A stretch of 64,000 nt of DNA, taken from assembly GCF_019278465.1 (NCBI RefSeq), contig NZ_CP058983.1, forward strand, positions 806,001 to 870,000, written 5' to 3'. The DNA comes from Tenacibaculum sp. AHE14PA. Its GTDB lineage: Bacteria > Bacteroidota > Bacteroidia > Flavobacteriales > Flavobacteriaceae. Below, one piece after another: positions 8,005 to 17,143 of this stretch. The first letter of the stretch is position 1, and each line of letters opens with the position of its first letter. The notes beneath the pieces were generated by a model, which did not search any database, was not told the origin of the DNA, and saw only the letters and a list, made by a program, of their open reading frames with translations. The position numbers and the translations under genes are program-made.

Positions 8005-9552
8005 TTAATGAATATTATGCATTCTTCTTTTTATTGGTGATGAAAACATGATGACTAAAACCCCTACAAAAGATGCCATTACTCCGAAACTTGCATACAC
8101 CGAAACATAAGAGTATAATTGCTGAAAAATAACACCTTTTTCTAAAACTACACAATTTGATAAACCTGTTATAAACTGAGTAATTTCACCAAACATACCG
8201 GTCGAAAACAGCCCTAAATCACCTTCTGAAACAGTTGTTAGTTTTGCAATTTTCCCTGCGAAGAAGTGGCCATAAAAATTTGCCGAAAACCATACCCCCA
8301 TAATAAAAGAAACATATTTAATCGGCGATAATTCTGTCATTTTAGATAAACCTATTGGTGATAAAAATAACTCACCTATTGTTAGCACTAAATAACCAAC
8401 AACCAAATAAAGCATTGGTGTTTTTGCAAATTCATCTACTTGATTTGCCGACATACCAAAAATAATAAAACCAAGTCCAAGAAATAATAACCCAAGTCCG
8501 AATTTAATTACCGAATTAGGATTCTTATTTATTTTACTCAAAAATGTCCATAAAATAGAAAACGGAATTGCTAACAAAATTATAAAACACGAGTTAATAC
8601 TATTGGTTCCTGCTGCGCTCATACCTACTAAATTTACATTTCTATCTGCAAAAAGCGTTAACGAACTACCTGCTTGCTCAAAAATGGCTGCGAATAATGT
8701 ATATAAAACTGTAAAATACACAGCAACCAATAAACGCTGTTTTTCTGTTTTACTTACTTGTTTTAAAATATAAGCGATGTAGAAAATTAAAAATACTGAA
8801 ACTACCCAAACTAAATAATGCTCAAACTGATGAAATCGTATAATCAAAGCAAAAATTGGCAACGATAAAAATGCGGCAATAATAATGGCAGTTCCTTTTT
8901 TTAATCCGAAAATTGGTTCATTATACAACTCCTTATTTGTAACCAAACCTTTATCTTCAAAAGTATTATTTTTAAGACCTCTTTGAAACACAAGCAACCC
9001 TAACAACATACCAATTCCGGCTAATACAAAACCATAATGCCAACCATAAGTCTCGGCAAACCATGCACAAGCTAAAGGAGCAATTGCGCCACCAATATTT
9101 ATTCCCATATAAAAAATTGTAAATCCCGCATCTCTACGCACATCTCCTTGTTCGTATAAATTACCTACAAACGAAGAAATGTTTGGCTTAAAGAATCCGT
9201 TTCCTACAATAATTAAAGCCAATGATCCATAGAAAAAAAATGGTTGCTCGAAGGTTAGTAGGAAATGACCTAATGCCATTAATACACCTCCTAATAAAAT
9301 AGCTTTTCTAAAACCTAGTATTTTATCAGCAAGAATACCACCAATCATTGGTGTTACATATACGAGTGACATGTATGCCGCGTATACTCCGAATGACATT
9401 TCATCAGAATACAATAAATGCTTTGTCATATAAAGAACAAGTAGTGCTCGCATTCCGTAAAACGAAAATCGTTCCCATAGTTCAGCAAAAAATAAATATA
9501 ACAATCCCTTAGGATGTCCTATAAAATCGGATGTAGATGTGTGTGTTTTCAT
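8005..9552 (-). CDS. POT/PTR2 proton-coupled peptide transporter
   Basis: A 515-aa MFS protein with about 14 membrane segments. The family's proton-coupling motif ExxERFxYYG appears as ELWERFSFYG at residues 24-33, and the PTR2 motif GGILADKILGFRK follows at about 72-84. Members import di- and tripeptides by proton symport at the inner membrane. A candidate -7 box lies just upstream of the ATG. The lipoprotein hydrolase gene follows 12 nt downstream and is likely co-transcribed. Confidence 0.93.
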   Translation of the reverse strand: MKTHTSTSDFIGHPKGLLYLFFAELWERFSFYGMRALLVLYMTKHLLYSDEMSFGVYAAYMSLVYVTPMIGGILADKILGFRKAILLGGVLMALGHFLLTFEQPFFFYGSLALIIVGNGFFKPNISSFVGNLYEQGDVRRDAGFTIFYMGINIGGAIAPLACAWFAETYGWHYGFVLAGIGMLLGLLVFQRGLKNNTFEDKGLVTNKELYNEPIFGLKKGTAIIIAAFLSLPIFALIIRFHQFEHYLVWVVSVFLIFYIAYILKQVSKTEKQRLLVAVYFTVLYTLFAAIFEQAGSSLTLFADRNVNLVGMSAAGTNSINSCFIILLAIPFSILWTFLSKINKNPNSVIKFGLGLLFLGLGFIIFGMSANQVDEFAKTPMLYLVVGYLVLTIGELFLSPIGLSKMTELSPIKYVSFIMGVWFSANFYGHFFAGKIAKLTTVSEGDLGLFSTGMFGEITQFITGLSNCVVLEKGVIFQQLYSYVSVYASFGVMASFVGVLVIMFSSPIKRRMHNIH

Positions 9553-9570
9553 AAAATAAATATGTTTTTA

Positions 9571-9578
9571 CAAATGTA
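9571..9578 (-). promoter_or_regulatory. Candidate POT transporter -7 box
   Basis: The minus strand reads TACATTTG, a match to TAnnTTTG, 18 nt upstream of the ATG. No clear -33 partner is present. Confidence 0.4.
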
Positions 9579-9698
9579 TTTTTACACCAACCGTTTAAAA
9601 AGCTTTGTAGTTAATTGTACTAAAAAATAAGTGTTTGTGAGTTTTTGTTATTGACAATAATATCAATTTTAAAATAAAATAACATATATACTTTCTTT

Positions 9699-9719
9699 TA
9701 TAATAGTATTACTATTATA
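9699..9719. promoter_or_regulatory. Candidate TetR-family operator palindrome
   Basis: TATAATAGTA-T-TACTATTATA is a perfect 10-bp inverted repeat around a single central base at 9709. It overlaps the -7 box (9716-9723) of the TetR gene that follows. Its size and position fit autorepression of the tetR-ABC-HlyD-TolC operon. The AT-rich composition makes chance symmetry easier, but 10 of 10 pairs is unusual. Confidence 0.6.
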
Positions 9720-9723
9720 TTTG
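9716..9723 (+). promoter_or_regulatory. Candidate -7 box of the export operon
   Basis: TATATTTG fits TAnnTTTG exactly. With transcription starting a few bases downstream, the ATG at 9725 would lie at or before the transcript start. The ATG at 9743 is therefore the likely start of the TetR protein. Confidence 0.55.
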
Positions 9724-9742
9724 CATGTGTAAATATTATTTT

Positions 9743-10423
9743 ATGAAAAGTTTATTAGCTAATATTAAAATTGAAATTCCTTGTGGAATTTATATCAAAG
9801 ACCCTGAAACATCTGATTTAGGGAAAAGAATTGTAGAAAACAGTATTAAGTTAATAGAAGAGGTTGGTTTTGAAAACTTTACTTTTAAAAAGTTGGGAAA
9901 ATTAATTGGTTCTAATGAAAGCTCTATATACAGGTATTTTGAAAGTAAACATAAGCTTTTAGTTTACTTAACTTCATGGTATTGGGGTTGGGTACAATAT
10001 CAATTAGTAATAGAAACTTATAGCATAAATGATCCGAAAGAAAAATTAGTTAAAGCCATAAGTATAGTTACTAAAACAACAGAACAAGACAGTAACTTTT
10101 CACATATAAATGAAATTTTACTAAATTTAATTGTAATTAATGAAAACTCTAAATCATATTCTACAAAAGAAGTAGACTCAGAAAATAAAGAAGGTTTCTT
10201 TAAACTATATAAAGAAGTAGTAAAGCGTTTCGCCGATATTGTTACCAATTATAAGAACTCTTATCAACATCCTTTAACATTGGCTAGCACTGTTATTGAA
10301 GGCGCTCTACATCAGCAATTTATTAAGCAACATTTTAAGTCATTAACTAATTGTAATGATACTATTTCTATTACTTCATTTTTTCTTAATCTAACATTAA
10401 ATACTCTTTCAAATGACAGATAA
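9743..10423 (+). CDS. TetR/AcrR-family transcriptional regulator
   Basis: A 226-aa regulator. The N-terminal helix-turn-helix region reads IVENSIKLIEEVGFENFTFK followed by KLGKLIGSNESSIYRYFESK, the hallmark TetR DNA-binding domain at about residues 28-67. It is followed by an all-helical ligand/dimer domain (WYWGWVQYQL onward). It heads an operon with an ABC-type protein, a HlyD adaptor and a TolC channel, overlapping the ABC gene by 11 nt, so it very probably regulates this export system. A palindrome over its own -7 box suggests autorepression. The ligand is unknown. Confidence 0.9.
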   Translation: MKSLLANIKIEIPCGIYIKDPETSDLGKRIVENSIKLIEEVGFENFTFKKLGKLIGSNESSIYRYFESKHKLLVYLTSWYWGWVQYQLVIETYSINDPKEKLVKAISIVTKTTEQDSNFSHINEILLNLIVINENSKSYSTKEVDSENKEGFFKLYKEVVKRFADIVTNYKNSYQHPLTLASTVIEGALHQQFIKQHFKSLTNCNDTISITSFFLNLTLNTLSNDR

Positions 10424-12077
10424 TAACCCATTAACTCCTTGGCAACGTTTTTTAGGCCTTTTAAAACTAGAGAGAAAAGATGTTTTACAAATATCATACT
10501 ATGCCGTTTTTGAAGGTATCGTTGCTTTGTCACTTCCATTAGGAATACAAGCCATTATAAATTTATTACAAGGTGCTCAGGTTTCTGCTTCATGGATTGT
10601 TTTGGTAATATTGGTTACAATAGGAGTTGCTTTCAGTGGCGTTTTAAAACTAATGCAAATAAGAATTATAGAAACCATACAGCAACGTATTTTCACCAGA
10701 GCATCTATAGAGCTTAGTTATCGATTTCCTAAAATTAAAATGAGCGAGTTAAGAAATTATTATCCACCTGAATTGGCTAATCGTTTTTTTGATACACTTA
10801 CAATTCAAAAAGGAATTTCAAAGATCTTAATTGATGTTCCTTCAGCATTTTTACAGATTGTTTTTGCCCTACTTTTGCTATCTTTTTATCACGCTTTTTT
10901 TATATTATTTGGTTTTCTATTATTGTTATTAATCTATATTGTCTTTAAATATACCGCAAAAATAGGTTTAGAAACAAGTTTAAATGAATCTAAAGACAAG
11001 TATAAAGTAGCACATTGGTTACAAGAAATAGCAAGAACAATTATTAGTTTTAAGTTATCTGGAAAAACAAAACATGCCTTAGAAAGAAGTGATGTATTGG
11101 TTAATGATTATTTAAACTCGAGAGAAAGTCATTTTAAAATATTAATTATCCAATATATTCAAATGATTAGTTTTAAAGTTATTATTACAGCTGGTTTATT
11201 ACTTATGGGTGGTTTTTTAGTATTAAATCAACAAATGAACATTGGTCAGTTTGTTGCTGCAGAAATAATAATATTATTAGTAATTGCTTCTGTAGAAAAA
11301 CTTATTATTGGTTTAGAATCCTTTTACGATGTTCTTACGGCTATTGAAAAATTAGGCCAAGTAATAGATAAACCTATTGAAAATCAAACAGGAAGTAAGA
11401 TTAGTAAAGCAACACCTTTTAAGCTTGAGATTCAGAACCTTTCATATAATGTTGATAAAAAAGATTTCGCTATTTTAAATGGTATATCTTTTAATGTTAA
11501 TCCAAAAGACCGAATATTAATTCAAGGTGAAAGTGGCTCTGGAAAATCGAGTTTAATTCACTTAATTTGCGGACTTATAAAACCTACATCGGGAAATATA
11601 TTTGTGAATGACTTATCATTAGAGAGCATTAAAATTAACGACTATAGAGCTAATTTAGGTTTATCATTGTCTGAAGAAACACCTTTTAAAGGAACGGTAA
11701 GAGAAAATGTAACTTTCGGTGATCTTTCAATTACGGATGATGAAATTTACTCGATATTTAATATCGTTGGTTTAACAGATTTTTTAAAACATCAGCCTAA
11801 TGGTTTAGACACCCATTTAAAACCAGAAGGAAAACTTATTGGCTATACTATTTCTAAAAAAATAATTTTAGCAAGAGCTATTATTAAAAAACCTCAACTT
11901 TTAATATTAGAAGATCCTTTAGATCAACTAGAAAAACAAGAAGCCAAAAAAATTATCGATTTTATAACAAAACCATCACAAACATGGAGCTTAATTATTG
12001 TTAGTAGTAATGATAATTGGAAAGAAAAATGCAACAAGCTAATTACCCTTAAAAAAGGTATTATTGTTAATAATTAA
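10413..12077 (+). CDS. ABC exporter, fused TM-ATPase, with degenerate ATPase motifs
   Basis: A 554-aa half-transporter: an ABC type-1 membrane domain (hydrophobic segments at about 25-50, 60-80, 145-180 and 250-300) and a C-terminal nucleotide-binding domain. Walker A is intact (GESGSGKSS, 372-380), but the other motifs are altered. The Q-loop reads GLSLSEE (416-422) with no Gln, and the LSGGQ signature is replaced by LIGYTISKK (475-483). Walker B/catalytic Glu reads LLILED instead of LLxLDE (496-501), and the H-loop His is Ser (VSSND, 530-534). It probably couples to the HlyD and TolC proteins behind it. Whether it hydrolyses ATP normally is open. Confidence 0.85.
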   Translation: MTDNNPLTPWQRFLGLLKLERKDVLQISYYAVFEGIVALSLPLGIQAIINLLQGAQVSASWIVLVILVTIGVAFSGVLKLMQIRIIETIQQRIFTRASIELSYRFPKIKMSELRNYYPPELANRFFDTLTIQKGISKILIDVPSAFLQIVFALLLLSFYHAFFILFGFLLLLLIYIVFKYTAKIGLETSLNESKDKYKVAHWLQEIARTIISFKLSGKTKHALERSDVLVNDYLNSRESHFKILIIQYIQMISFKVIITAGLLLMGGFLVLNQQMNIGQFVAAEIIILLVIASVEKLIIGLESFYDVLTAIEKLGQVIDKPIENQTGSKISKATPFKLEIQNLSYNVDKKDFAILNGISFNVNPKDRILIQGESGSGKSSLIHLICGLIKPTSGNIFVNDLSLESIKINDYRANLGLSLSEETPFKGTVRENVTFGDLSITDDEIYSIFNIVGLTDFLKHQPNGLDTHLKPEGKLIGYTISKKIILARAIIKKPQLLILEDPLDQLEKQEAKKIIDFITKPSQTWSLIIVSSNDNWKEKCNKLITLKKGIIVNN

Positions 12078-12087
12078 ATAAGATACA

Positions 12088-13443
12088 ATGTTAAATATAT
12101 CTAATAATTCGGTTTCTAACCAACTAAATTTATCTAATTTTAAATCAGGTAAAAAAGTATTTAGAAAAGAACATCATAAATTATTTCGAAAACTCCTTCT
12201 TTTATTTTTACTTATACTACTTGTTACGATGTTTTTACCGTGGACACAAAACGTAACTAGTTCTGGTAACGTAACTACTTTAAAACCTAACCAAAGACCA
12301 CAAACATTGCAGTCTCAAATACCAGGTCGTATAGAAGAATGGTTTATTCAAGAAGGTGACTTTGTTAAAAAAGGCGATACAATATTAAGAATATCGGAAA
12401 TAAAAAGTGACTATTTCGATCTTAAACTTGCAGAAAGAACAGGAAGTCAATTAAACTCTAAAAATCTTTCAGGTGAATCTTATACTAATAAAATAGCAGC
12501 ATTAAAAAGACAAATTAATGCTTTAAAAGATGAACGAGGATTAAAATTACAACAAGCCAAAAACAAACTACAACAAGCTTATTTAAAGGTTAAAAGTGAT
12601 AGCATCGATTTAGAAACTATTGTTATAAAACAAGGCATTGCTAAAATTCAATACGACAGAACACTTACTTTACAAGAAGAGGGCTTAAAAGCTGTTAAAG
12701 AGGTAGAAGAAAAGAGAGCTAAACTTCAAGAATATACCGCAAAAGTTATCTCTCAAAAAAACAAATTTTTAACATCTAAAAATAATATTATTAACGTAAA
12801 ACTTACCATTTCAAGCATTGGAGCTTCTTATATGGATAAGCTTTCTAAGGCTGAAAGTAGTTTATATTCAGCCGAATCAGGAGCTTATGAAACAGCAATA
12901 CAAGTTTCTAAATTAGAGACAAGTTTAGCGAATTACAACAAAAGAAACTCTTTGTTATACGTTACGGCACCACAAGATGGCTACATAAACAAAGCTATAA
13001 AATCTGGTATAGGAGAAACCTTTAAAGAAGGCGAGCAATTGGTAAATATTATGCCTGCCGTATACGACTTGGCTGTAGAAATGTACATAAAACCAATCGA
13101 TTTACCACTGATACATATTAACGAAAAAGTTCGTGTTCAGTTCGATGGTTGGCCTGCTTTAGTTTTTAGTGGCTGGCCAAACATGTCTACCGGAACGTAT
13201 GAAGCAAAAATAATTGCTATCGAAAATTTTATTAGTAATAATGGTAAATACCGAGTTTTAATTGCTCCAAACAACGAACTAGAACCTTGGCCAAAAGCGA
13301 TTAGAATTGGTTCGGGTGCAAAAACAATAGCTTTATTAGAAAATGTACCGATTTGGTATGAATTATGGAGACAAGTTAACAGCTTTCCTCCTAATTTTTA
13401 TCAACCAGAAAATACTAAAAACAGTTCAAACAAAAAGAAATAA
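12088..13443 (+). CDS. HlyD-family periplasmic adaptor protein
   Basis: A 451-aa membrane fusion protein. A cytoplasmic N-terminus precedes one TM segment at about 35-50. The N-terminal half of the lipoyl domain follows (GRIEEWFIQEGDFVKKGDTI, about 76-95), then a long alpha-helical hairpin at about 130-290 rich in Lys/Gln/Glu. The second lipoyl half is APQDGYINKAIKSGIGETF at about 305-323, followed by a C-terminal beta barrel. It bridges an inner-membrane pump and TolC. It begins 10 nt after the ABC gene and its stop codon overlaps the TolC ATG by 1 nt, indicating a tightly coupled tripartite system. Confidence 0.92.
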   Translation: MLNISNNSVSNQLNLSNFKSGKKVFRKEHHKLFRKLLLLFLLILLVTMFLPWTQNVTSSGNVTTLKPNQRPQTLQSQIPGRIEEWFIQEGDFVKKGDTILRISEIKSDYFDLKLAERTGSQLNSKNLSGESYTNKIAALKRQINALKDERGLKLQQAKNKLQQAYLKVKSDSIDLETIVIKQGIAKIQYDRTLTLQEEGLKAVKEVEEKRAKLQEYTAKVISQKNKFLTSKNNIINVKLTISSIGASYMDKLSKAESSLYSAESGAYETAIQVSKLETSLANYNKRNSLLYVTAPQDGYINKAIKSGIGETFKEGEQLVNIMPAVYDLAVEMYIKPIDLPLIHINEKVRVQFDGWPALVFSGWPNMSTGTYEAKIIAIENFISNNGKYRVLIAPNNELEPWPKAIRIGSGAKTIALLENVPIWYELWRQVNSFPPNFYQPENTKNSSNKKK

Positions 13444-14840
13444 TGAAAAAATTACCCTTTTTATATCTATTTATAAGCTTTATTTCTTTTTCTCAAAATA
13501 AACCGATCAACACACTTTCTTTAGAGGAAAGTTTGGGTTATGTAAAAAAACACCATCCTGTTTTAAAACAGGCTAAACTTATTACAAATACAAACGAAGC
13601 TAAATTAATGAAAGCGCGTGGTGCTTTTGATCCTAAAATAGCAATTGACTATGATAGAAAAGAATTTAAGGATACCGATTACTACAAAAATTTAACCTCA
13701 ACATTTAAAATACCAACTTGGTACGGAATTGAATTAAAAGCTAGTTATGAAAACAATTCAGGTCAATTTTTAAACCCACAATCTAAAACCCCTAAAAATG
13801 GGTTATACAATGTTGGTGTCGCCATTCCATTAGCCAAAAACTTATTTATTAATAAAAGAATGGCTACTTTAAAACAAGCTAAACTGTATACCAAACAAGG
13901 TAAACTAGAACAACAACTTCTTATAAATACCATTTTATTTAATGCTATTGATTCTTATTTAAACTGGACTTTGTATTACCAACAACATACTATTTATAAG
14001 GATTATTATACCAACGCACAGGTGCGGTTAAAAAACGTAATTACCAGTTTTAAAGCTGGTGATAAAGCTGCTGTAGATACTTTAGAAGCTAGTATTAATT
14101 TAAAAAGCAGAAAGTTAGATTTAGAAAAAGCCAATATCAAATACATAAAATCGAAATTAGAGTTTTCTAATTATTTATGGATTGATACTAATATTCCGAT
14201 GGAGTTAAAAGATGAGATGATACCTGATGTTACAACTTTTAGCAAGATGGATGTACTTTTAAAATCGACAGCAAATGCCATTGTTCAGAATAATTTAAAT
14301 GATCATCCTAAAGTAAAATTATTAGAATTAAAGAGAAGAAACCTTGAAATCAACAAACAATTAAAGGCAAATAACTTACTTCCTAAAATTGATTTTCAAT
14401 ACAATTTACTAAGCTCTAAAGTGGATAATTTAGATGCTTTTAATGTGTCTAACTATAAAAACTCACTGCAAGTGAGTGTTCCTTTATTTTTAAGAAAATC
14501 TCGAGGAGAATTAAAATTAGCGAAACTTAAATTACAAGATTTAAATTTTGAAATATCATCTACAAAAACAAGTTTACAGAATAAAATTAATGCTACAAGG
14601 CAACAAATAGTTTCGTACGAAAAGCAAAAGAATATATTAGAGGACTTAGTTAACGGTTATCAAAAAATTGTAAAAAGCGAAGAAAGAAAATTTTCATTAG
14701 GAGAAAGTTCGCTTTTTCTAATTAATTACCGCGAAGTAAAATTAATCGAAAGCAATTTAAAAGAAGCAAAAAACAACTATGAATACGCCAAAACAAAAAG
14801 TGCTCTTATTCAGTTACTAGGGCAGCTAAATACGTTATAA
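13443..14840 (+). CDS. TolC-family outer-membrane efflux channel
   Basis: A 465-aa outer-membrane factor with a signal peptide (MKKLPFLYLFISFISFSQ). It has the duplicated helical-hairpin layout of TolC: SLEESLGYVKKHHPVLKQAK near residue 27-45 and a second repeat NDHPKVKLLELKRRNLEINK around 283-302. The beta segment FNVSNYKNSLQVSVPLFL lies between long helices. It is the last gene of the tetR-ABC-HlyD-TolC operon. It converges on the next gene with no spacer and no visible terminator. Confidence 0.92.
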   Translation: MKKLPFLYLFISFISFSQNKPINTLSLEESLGYVKKHHPVLKQAKLITNTNEAKLMKARGAFDPKIAIDYDRKEFKDTDYYKNLTSTFKIPTWYGIELKASYENNSGQFLNPQSKTPKNGLYNVGVAIPLAKNLFINKRMATLKQAKLYTKQGKLEQQLLINTILFNAIDSYLNWTLYYQQHTIYKDYYTNAQVRLKNVITSFKAGDKAAVDTLEASINLKSRKLDLEKANIKYIKSKLEFSNYLWIDTNIPMELKDEMIPDVTTFSKMDVLLKSTANAIVQNNLNDHPKVKLLELKRRNLEINKQLKANNLLPKIDFQYNLLSSKVDNLDAFNVSNYKNSLQVSVPLFLRKSRGELKLAKLKLQDLNFEISSTKTSLQNKINATRQQIVSYEKQKNILEDLVNGYQKIVKSEERKFSLGESSLFLINYREVKLIESNLKEAKNNYEYAKTKSALIQLLGQLNTL

Positions 14841-15941
14841 TTATTCTTTATATTCCTTTAACAAAGCTTCGTCAATAAAAATATGTTCAGGTAAAACTCG
14901 CAAACGATATTTACTTTCACCTATAAATGTGATTAAATCTTTGCGCTCTAATCGATCATTTTCTTCTAACTGAAGTATCGAGTTTATATTATCAACGATT
15001 CTCGTTAAATAGGTTTGACTCTTAATCTCTCCTCCCGAATTTACCACAATCGATTGGTTTGTAGCTTCCGAAAACTTTCGGCGATAGGCAAAATTTAATA
15101 AGTTTTTGTACTGTGTTGTTTTAGAACCAAAATCGATTTTTTCTTCATAAATACCTTTAGATGGCACACTTAATTGAATTAAAGACCAATCTAAAAATTT
15201 AATTCGAATCTCATTAGGCTTTGGTGTATGTGCTAATTGAATTACCCAACTTGTTGCCAATACTAAAAAGACAGAAACCAAAGAGGTTTTGGCGATAATA
15301 CGAATCATAAGATTTACAAAATCATTATCTAAACCAACAAAAACATCATATAATTGTGACAAGAATAATAGCGAAATTACAACCACTGAAATAATCGCTA
15401 CCAACTTTAAATCTCGATGCATAAAAGTTCTAAAAAAAGAAACTCCCATTAAATAACACAAAAAAGTAGTTAGCAAAACATCCGGAATTGCAGCTATTTT
15501 TACACCGTAATAAACCTCATTACCTACAAAAAAGGATAATAACATTGTTAGTGAAGCTACCGCCACGATTATAATGCCTATAATTTTTACATTCTTTTCA
15601 TTCTGATAAATAAATTTTGGTGCATCGTGCACATAATACAAAGCCAATAACCAAAATAAATTATTAATGGTAGATAAAATATTTACTCCTATTTGATAGC
15701 TGGTTGTTTCTGTATAACTAAAATAGCCCGCAACATAAGCCCAAATACCAGAAACTACCCAAACTAACATTCCAAAACTTAAATACAACAAGCCTTTATC
15801 TACACGCTTTATTGTGTTTCCTTCTTCTAATACTTGTTTAAATCTATTTCTAATATTATAATAAATTGCTAACAGTAATATTGCACCAATAAAGGAAATA
15901 AAAATGTGTGATACATTATGAAATTGAGTAACTTCAGACAT
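14841..15941 (-). CDS. Seven-TM membrane protein of unknown function
   Basis: A 366-aa protein with about seven hydrophobic segments in its first 235 residues (near 13-27, 50-72, 86-104, 119-139, 148-168, 179-198 and 213-233). A soluble C-terminal domain of about 130 residues (from IRIKFLDWSLIQLSVP) follows, which I do not recognise. There are no kinase, HATPase or cyclase motifs. The topology is that of a membrane sensor with a cytoplasmic output domain, but this is inference. It begins 1 nt after the ACMSD stop codon, so it is probably the last gene of the kynurenine operon. Confidence 0.6.
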   Translation of the reverse strand: MSEVTQFHNVSHIFISFIGAILLLAIYYNIRNRFKQVLEEGNTIKRVDKGLLYLSFGMLVWVVSGIWAYVAGYFSYTETTSYQIGVNILSTINNLFWLLALYYVHDAPKFIYQNEKNVKIIGIIIVAVASLTMLLSFFVGNEVYYGVKIAAIPDVLLTTFLCYLMGVSFFRTFMHRDLKLVAIISVVVISLLFLSQLYDVFVGLDNDFVNLMIRIIAKTSLVSVFLVLATSWVIQLAHTPKPNEIRIKFLDWSLIQLSVPSKGIYEEKIDFGSKTTQYKNLLNFAYRRKFSEATNQSIVVNSGGEIKSQTYLTRIVDNINSILQLEENDRLERKDLITFIGESKYRLRVLPEHIFIDEALLKEYKE

Positions 15942-15942
15942 C

Positions 15943-17028
15943 TTACTTCAAAATTTTCGAAATCAAATCTTGTTTCGCTTTTTCATCATCACCAAACAAC
16001 CAACGTAACGTATTATCTTCCCAAATTTCATGGTATTGTTTTTCATTGATAATATCTCTCTCTATCGCTAAATCTAACAATTTTCCTGGATACGAAGATT
16101 GTGCATCGCTTTCCATTTCTCCTAACGGATACGGATCATCTAAGCCCATAATTACCTGATTTGATCCCTGACGATCTATCATTAACTTCAATGAATCAGT
16201 GTCATGAACCAAAGTATCAAAGAAAATATTTGGATGTCCAACTGCTTTTCTAGGATGTGTTTTTCCTTCAAATAAATCAGGTCTACCATCAAATCCTTGA
16301 ATACGACGTCCTAAATTCATTTGTGCCAATTGACCTCCGTGCGCAAAACAAGTTCTGATATTAGGAAAACGCTCTTGCATACCGTTTAAAGTATAAAAAT
16401 GATACGCGTCACCACATTGTGCCAACATCCAAATTAAATGAAAACGCCAATTGGTATTTTCTAATTTTATCATTTTATCCCCGTCATACGGATGAATTTC
16501 AATTGCCAATTTATATTTATCTGCCAATTCGAAAATAGCATCATTTTCTTTATCAAAAACACAACGCCATTGCCCAATAGAATCCATAAAATGCGTTGGC
16601 AAACACAATACTCTTAACCCTAACTCTTCTACGCAACGCTTCATTTCCCACAAAGCACCCTGAATAAAACCAGGATGTACCACAAAACCACAAGTAAATT
16701 TCCCCGGATGATCGTGCTGTACTTTTGCATTAAAATCATTCTGAAAACGCAAAGCTTTTTTCATTTCCTCCAAACGCAAACCATTTCCATAGAGTTGAGA
16801 CAAATTTAAAACTACTGCATGATCTAACTTGTTTTTTTCCATCCAACGTAGTTTCTCATCCAAGAAAAAACTAGAATCTGTTACCGGTCGTTTCCAACCT
16901 TTTTGTAACATGTGTTTGCGCTCATCATCTACCCAAAAAATTTCTTTTTCCCTCATAAAAGCGGGTATTTGCTCTGGGTATGGTAATAAATGTGAATGTC
17001 CGTTTATGCGTAGTTTTCTTTTAGTCAT
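15943..17028 (-). CDS. 2-amino-3-carboxymuconate-6-semialdehyde decarboxylase (ACMSD-like amidohydrolase)
   Basis: This enzyme converts 2-amino-3-carboxymuconate semialdehyde to 2-aminomuconate semialdehyde + CO2. The 361-aa amidohydrolase-fold protein has His11 and His13 (GHSH), His179 (IEIHP), His230 (FAHGG) and Asp297/298 (GLDDP). These match the spacing of the zinc ligands His9, His11, His177 and Asp294 and the catalytic His228 known in the Pseudomonas enzyme. It sits with the genes for the steps before and after it. A repeat element lies between it and the upstream dioxygenase gene. An isolated amidohydrolase would be harder to name; the operon makes this call strong. Confidence 0.87.
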   Translation of the reverse strand: MTKRKLRINGHSHLLPYPEQIPAFMREKEIFWVDDERKHMLQKGWKRPVTDSSFFLDEKLRWMEKNKLDHAVVLNLSQLYGNGLRLEEMKKALRFQNDFNAKVQHDHPGKFTCGFVVHPGFIQGALWEMKRCVEELGLRVLCLPTHFMDSIGQWRCVFDKENDAIFELADKYKLAIEIHPYDGDKMIKLENTNWRFHLIWMLAQCGDAYHFYTLNGMQERFPNIRTCFAHGGQLAQMNLGRRIQGFDGRPDLFEGKTHPRKAVGHPNIFFDTLVHDTDSLKLMIDRQGSNQVIMGLDDPYPLGEMESDAQSSYPGKLLDLAIERDIINEKQYHEIWEDNTLRWLFGDDEKAKQDLISKILK

Positions 17029-17055
17029 CTTTCTGAATTAATTTCAGTGTTATGA

Positions 17056-17134
17056 TGTCATTGCGAAGAAAGCTTTTCACTTGCTGTAGCAATCTAATTA
17101 TCAATAAAAAGATTACTTCGTTCCTCGTAATGAC
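17056..17134. repeat. Intergenic inverted repeat, family B
   Basis: TGTCATTGCGAAGAA at the left end is complementary to TTCCTCGTAATGACG at the right end, with a second inner pair (AATCTAATTA / GATTACTTCG region). The same ends recur at 17726-17806 and 44646-44717. It fills the gap between the dioxygenase and ACMSD genes and contains no ORF. Confidence 0.8.
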
Positions 17135-17143
17135 GATAATATT

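Noticed and set aside
9725-9742. ATG at 9725 as the TetR start codon
   Set aside because: It lies 1 nt after the -7 box, so it would be before or at the transcription start; the ATG at 9743 fits better.
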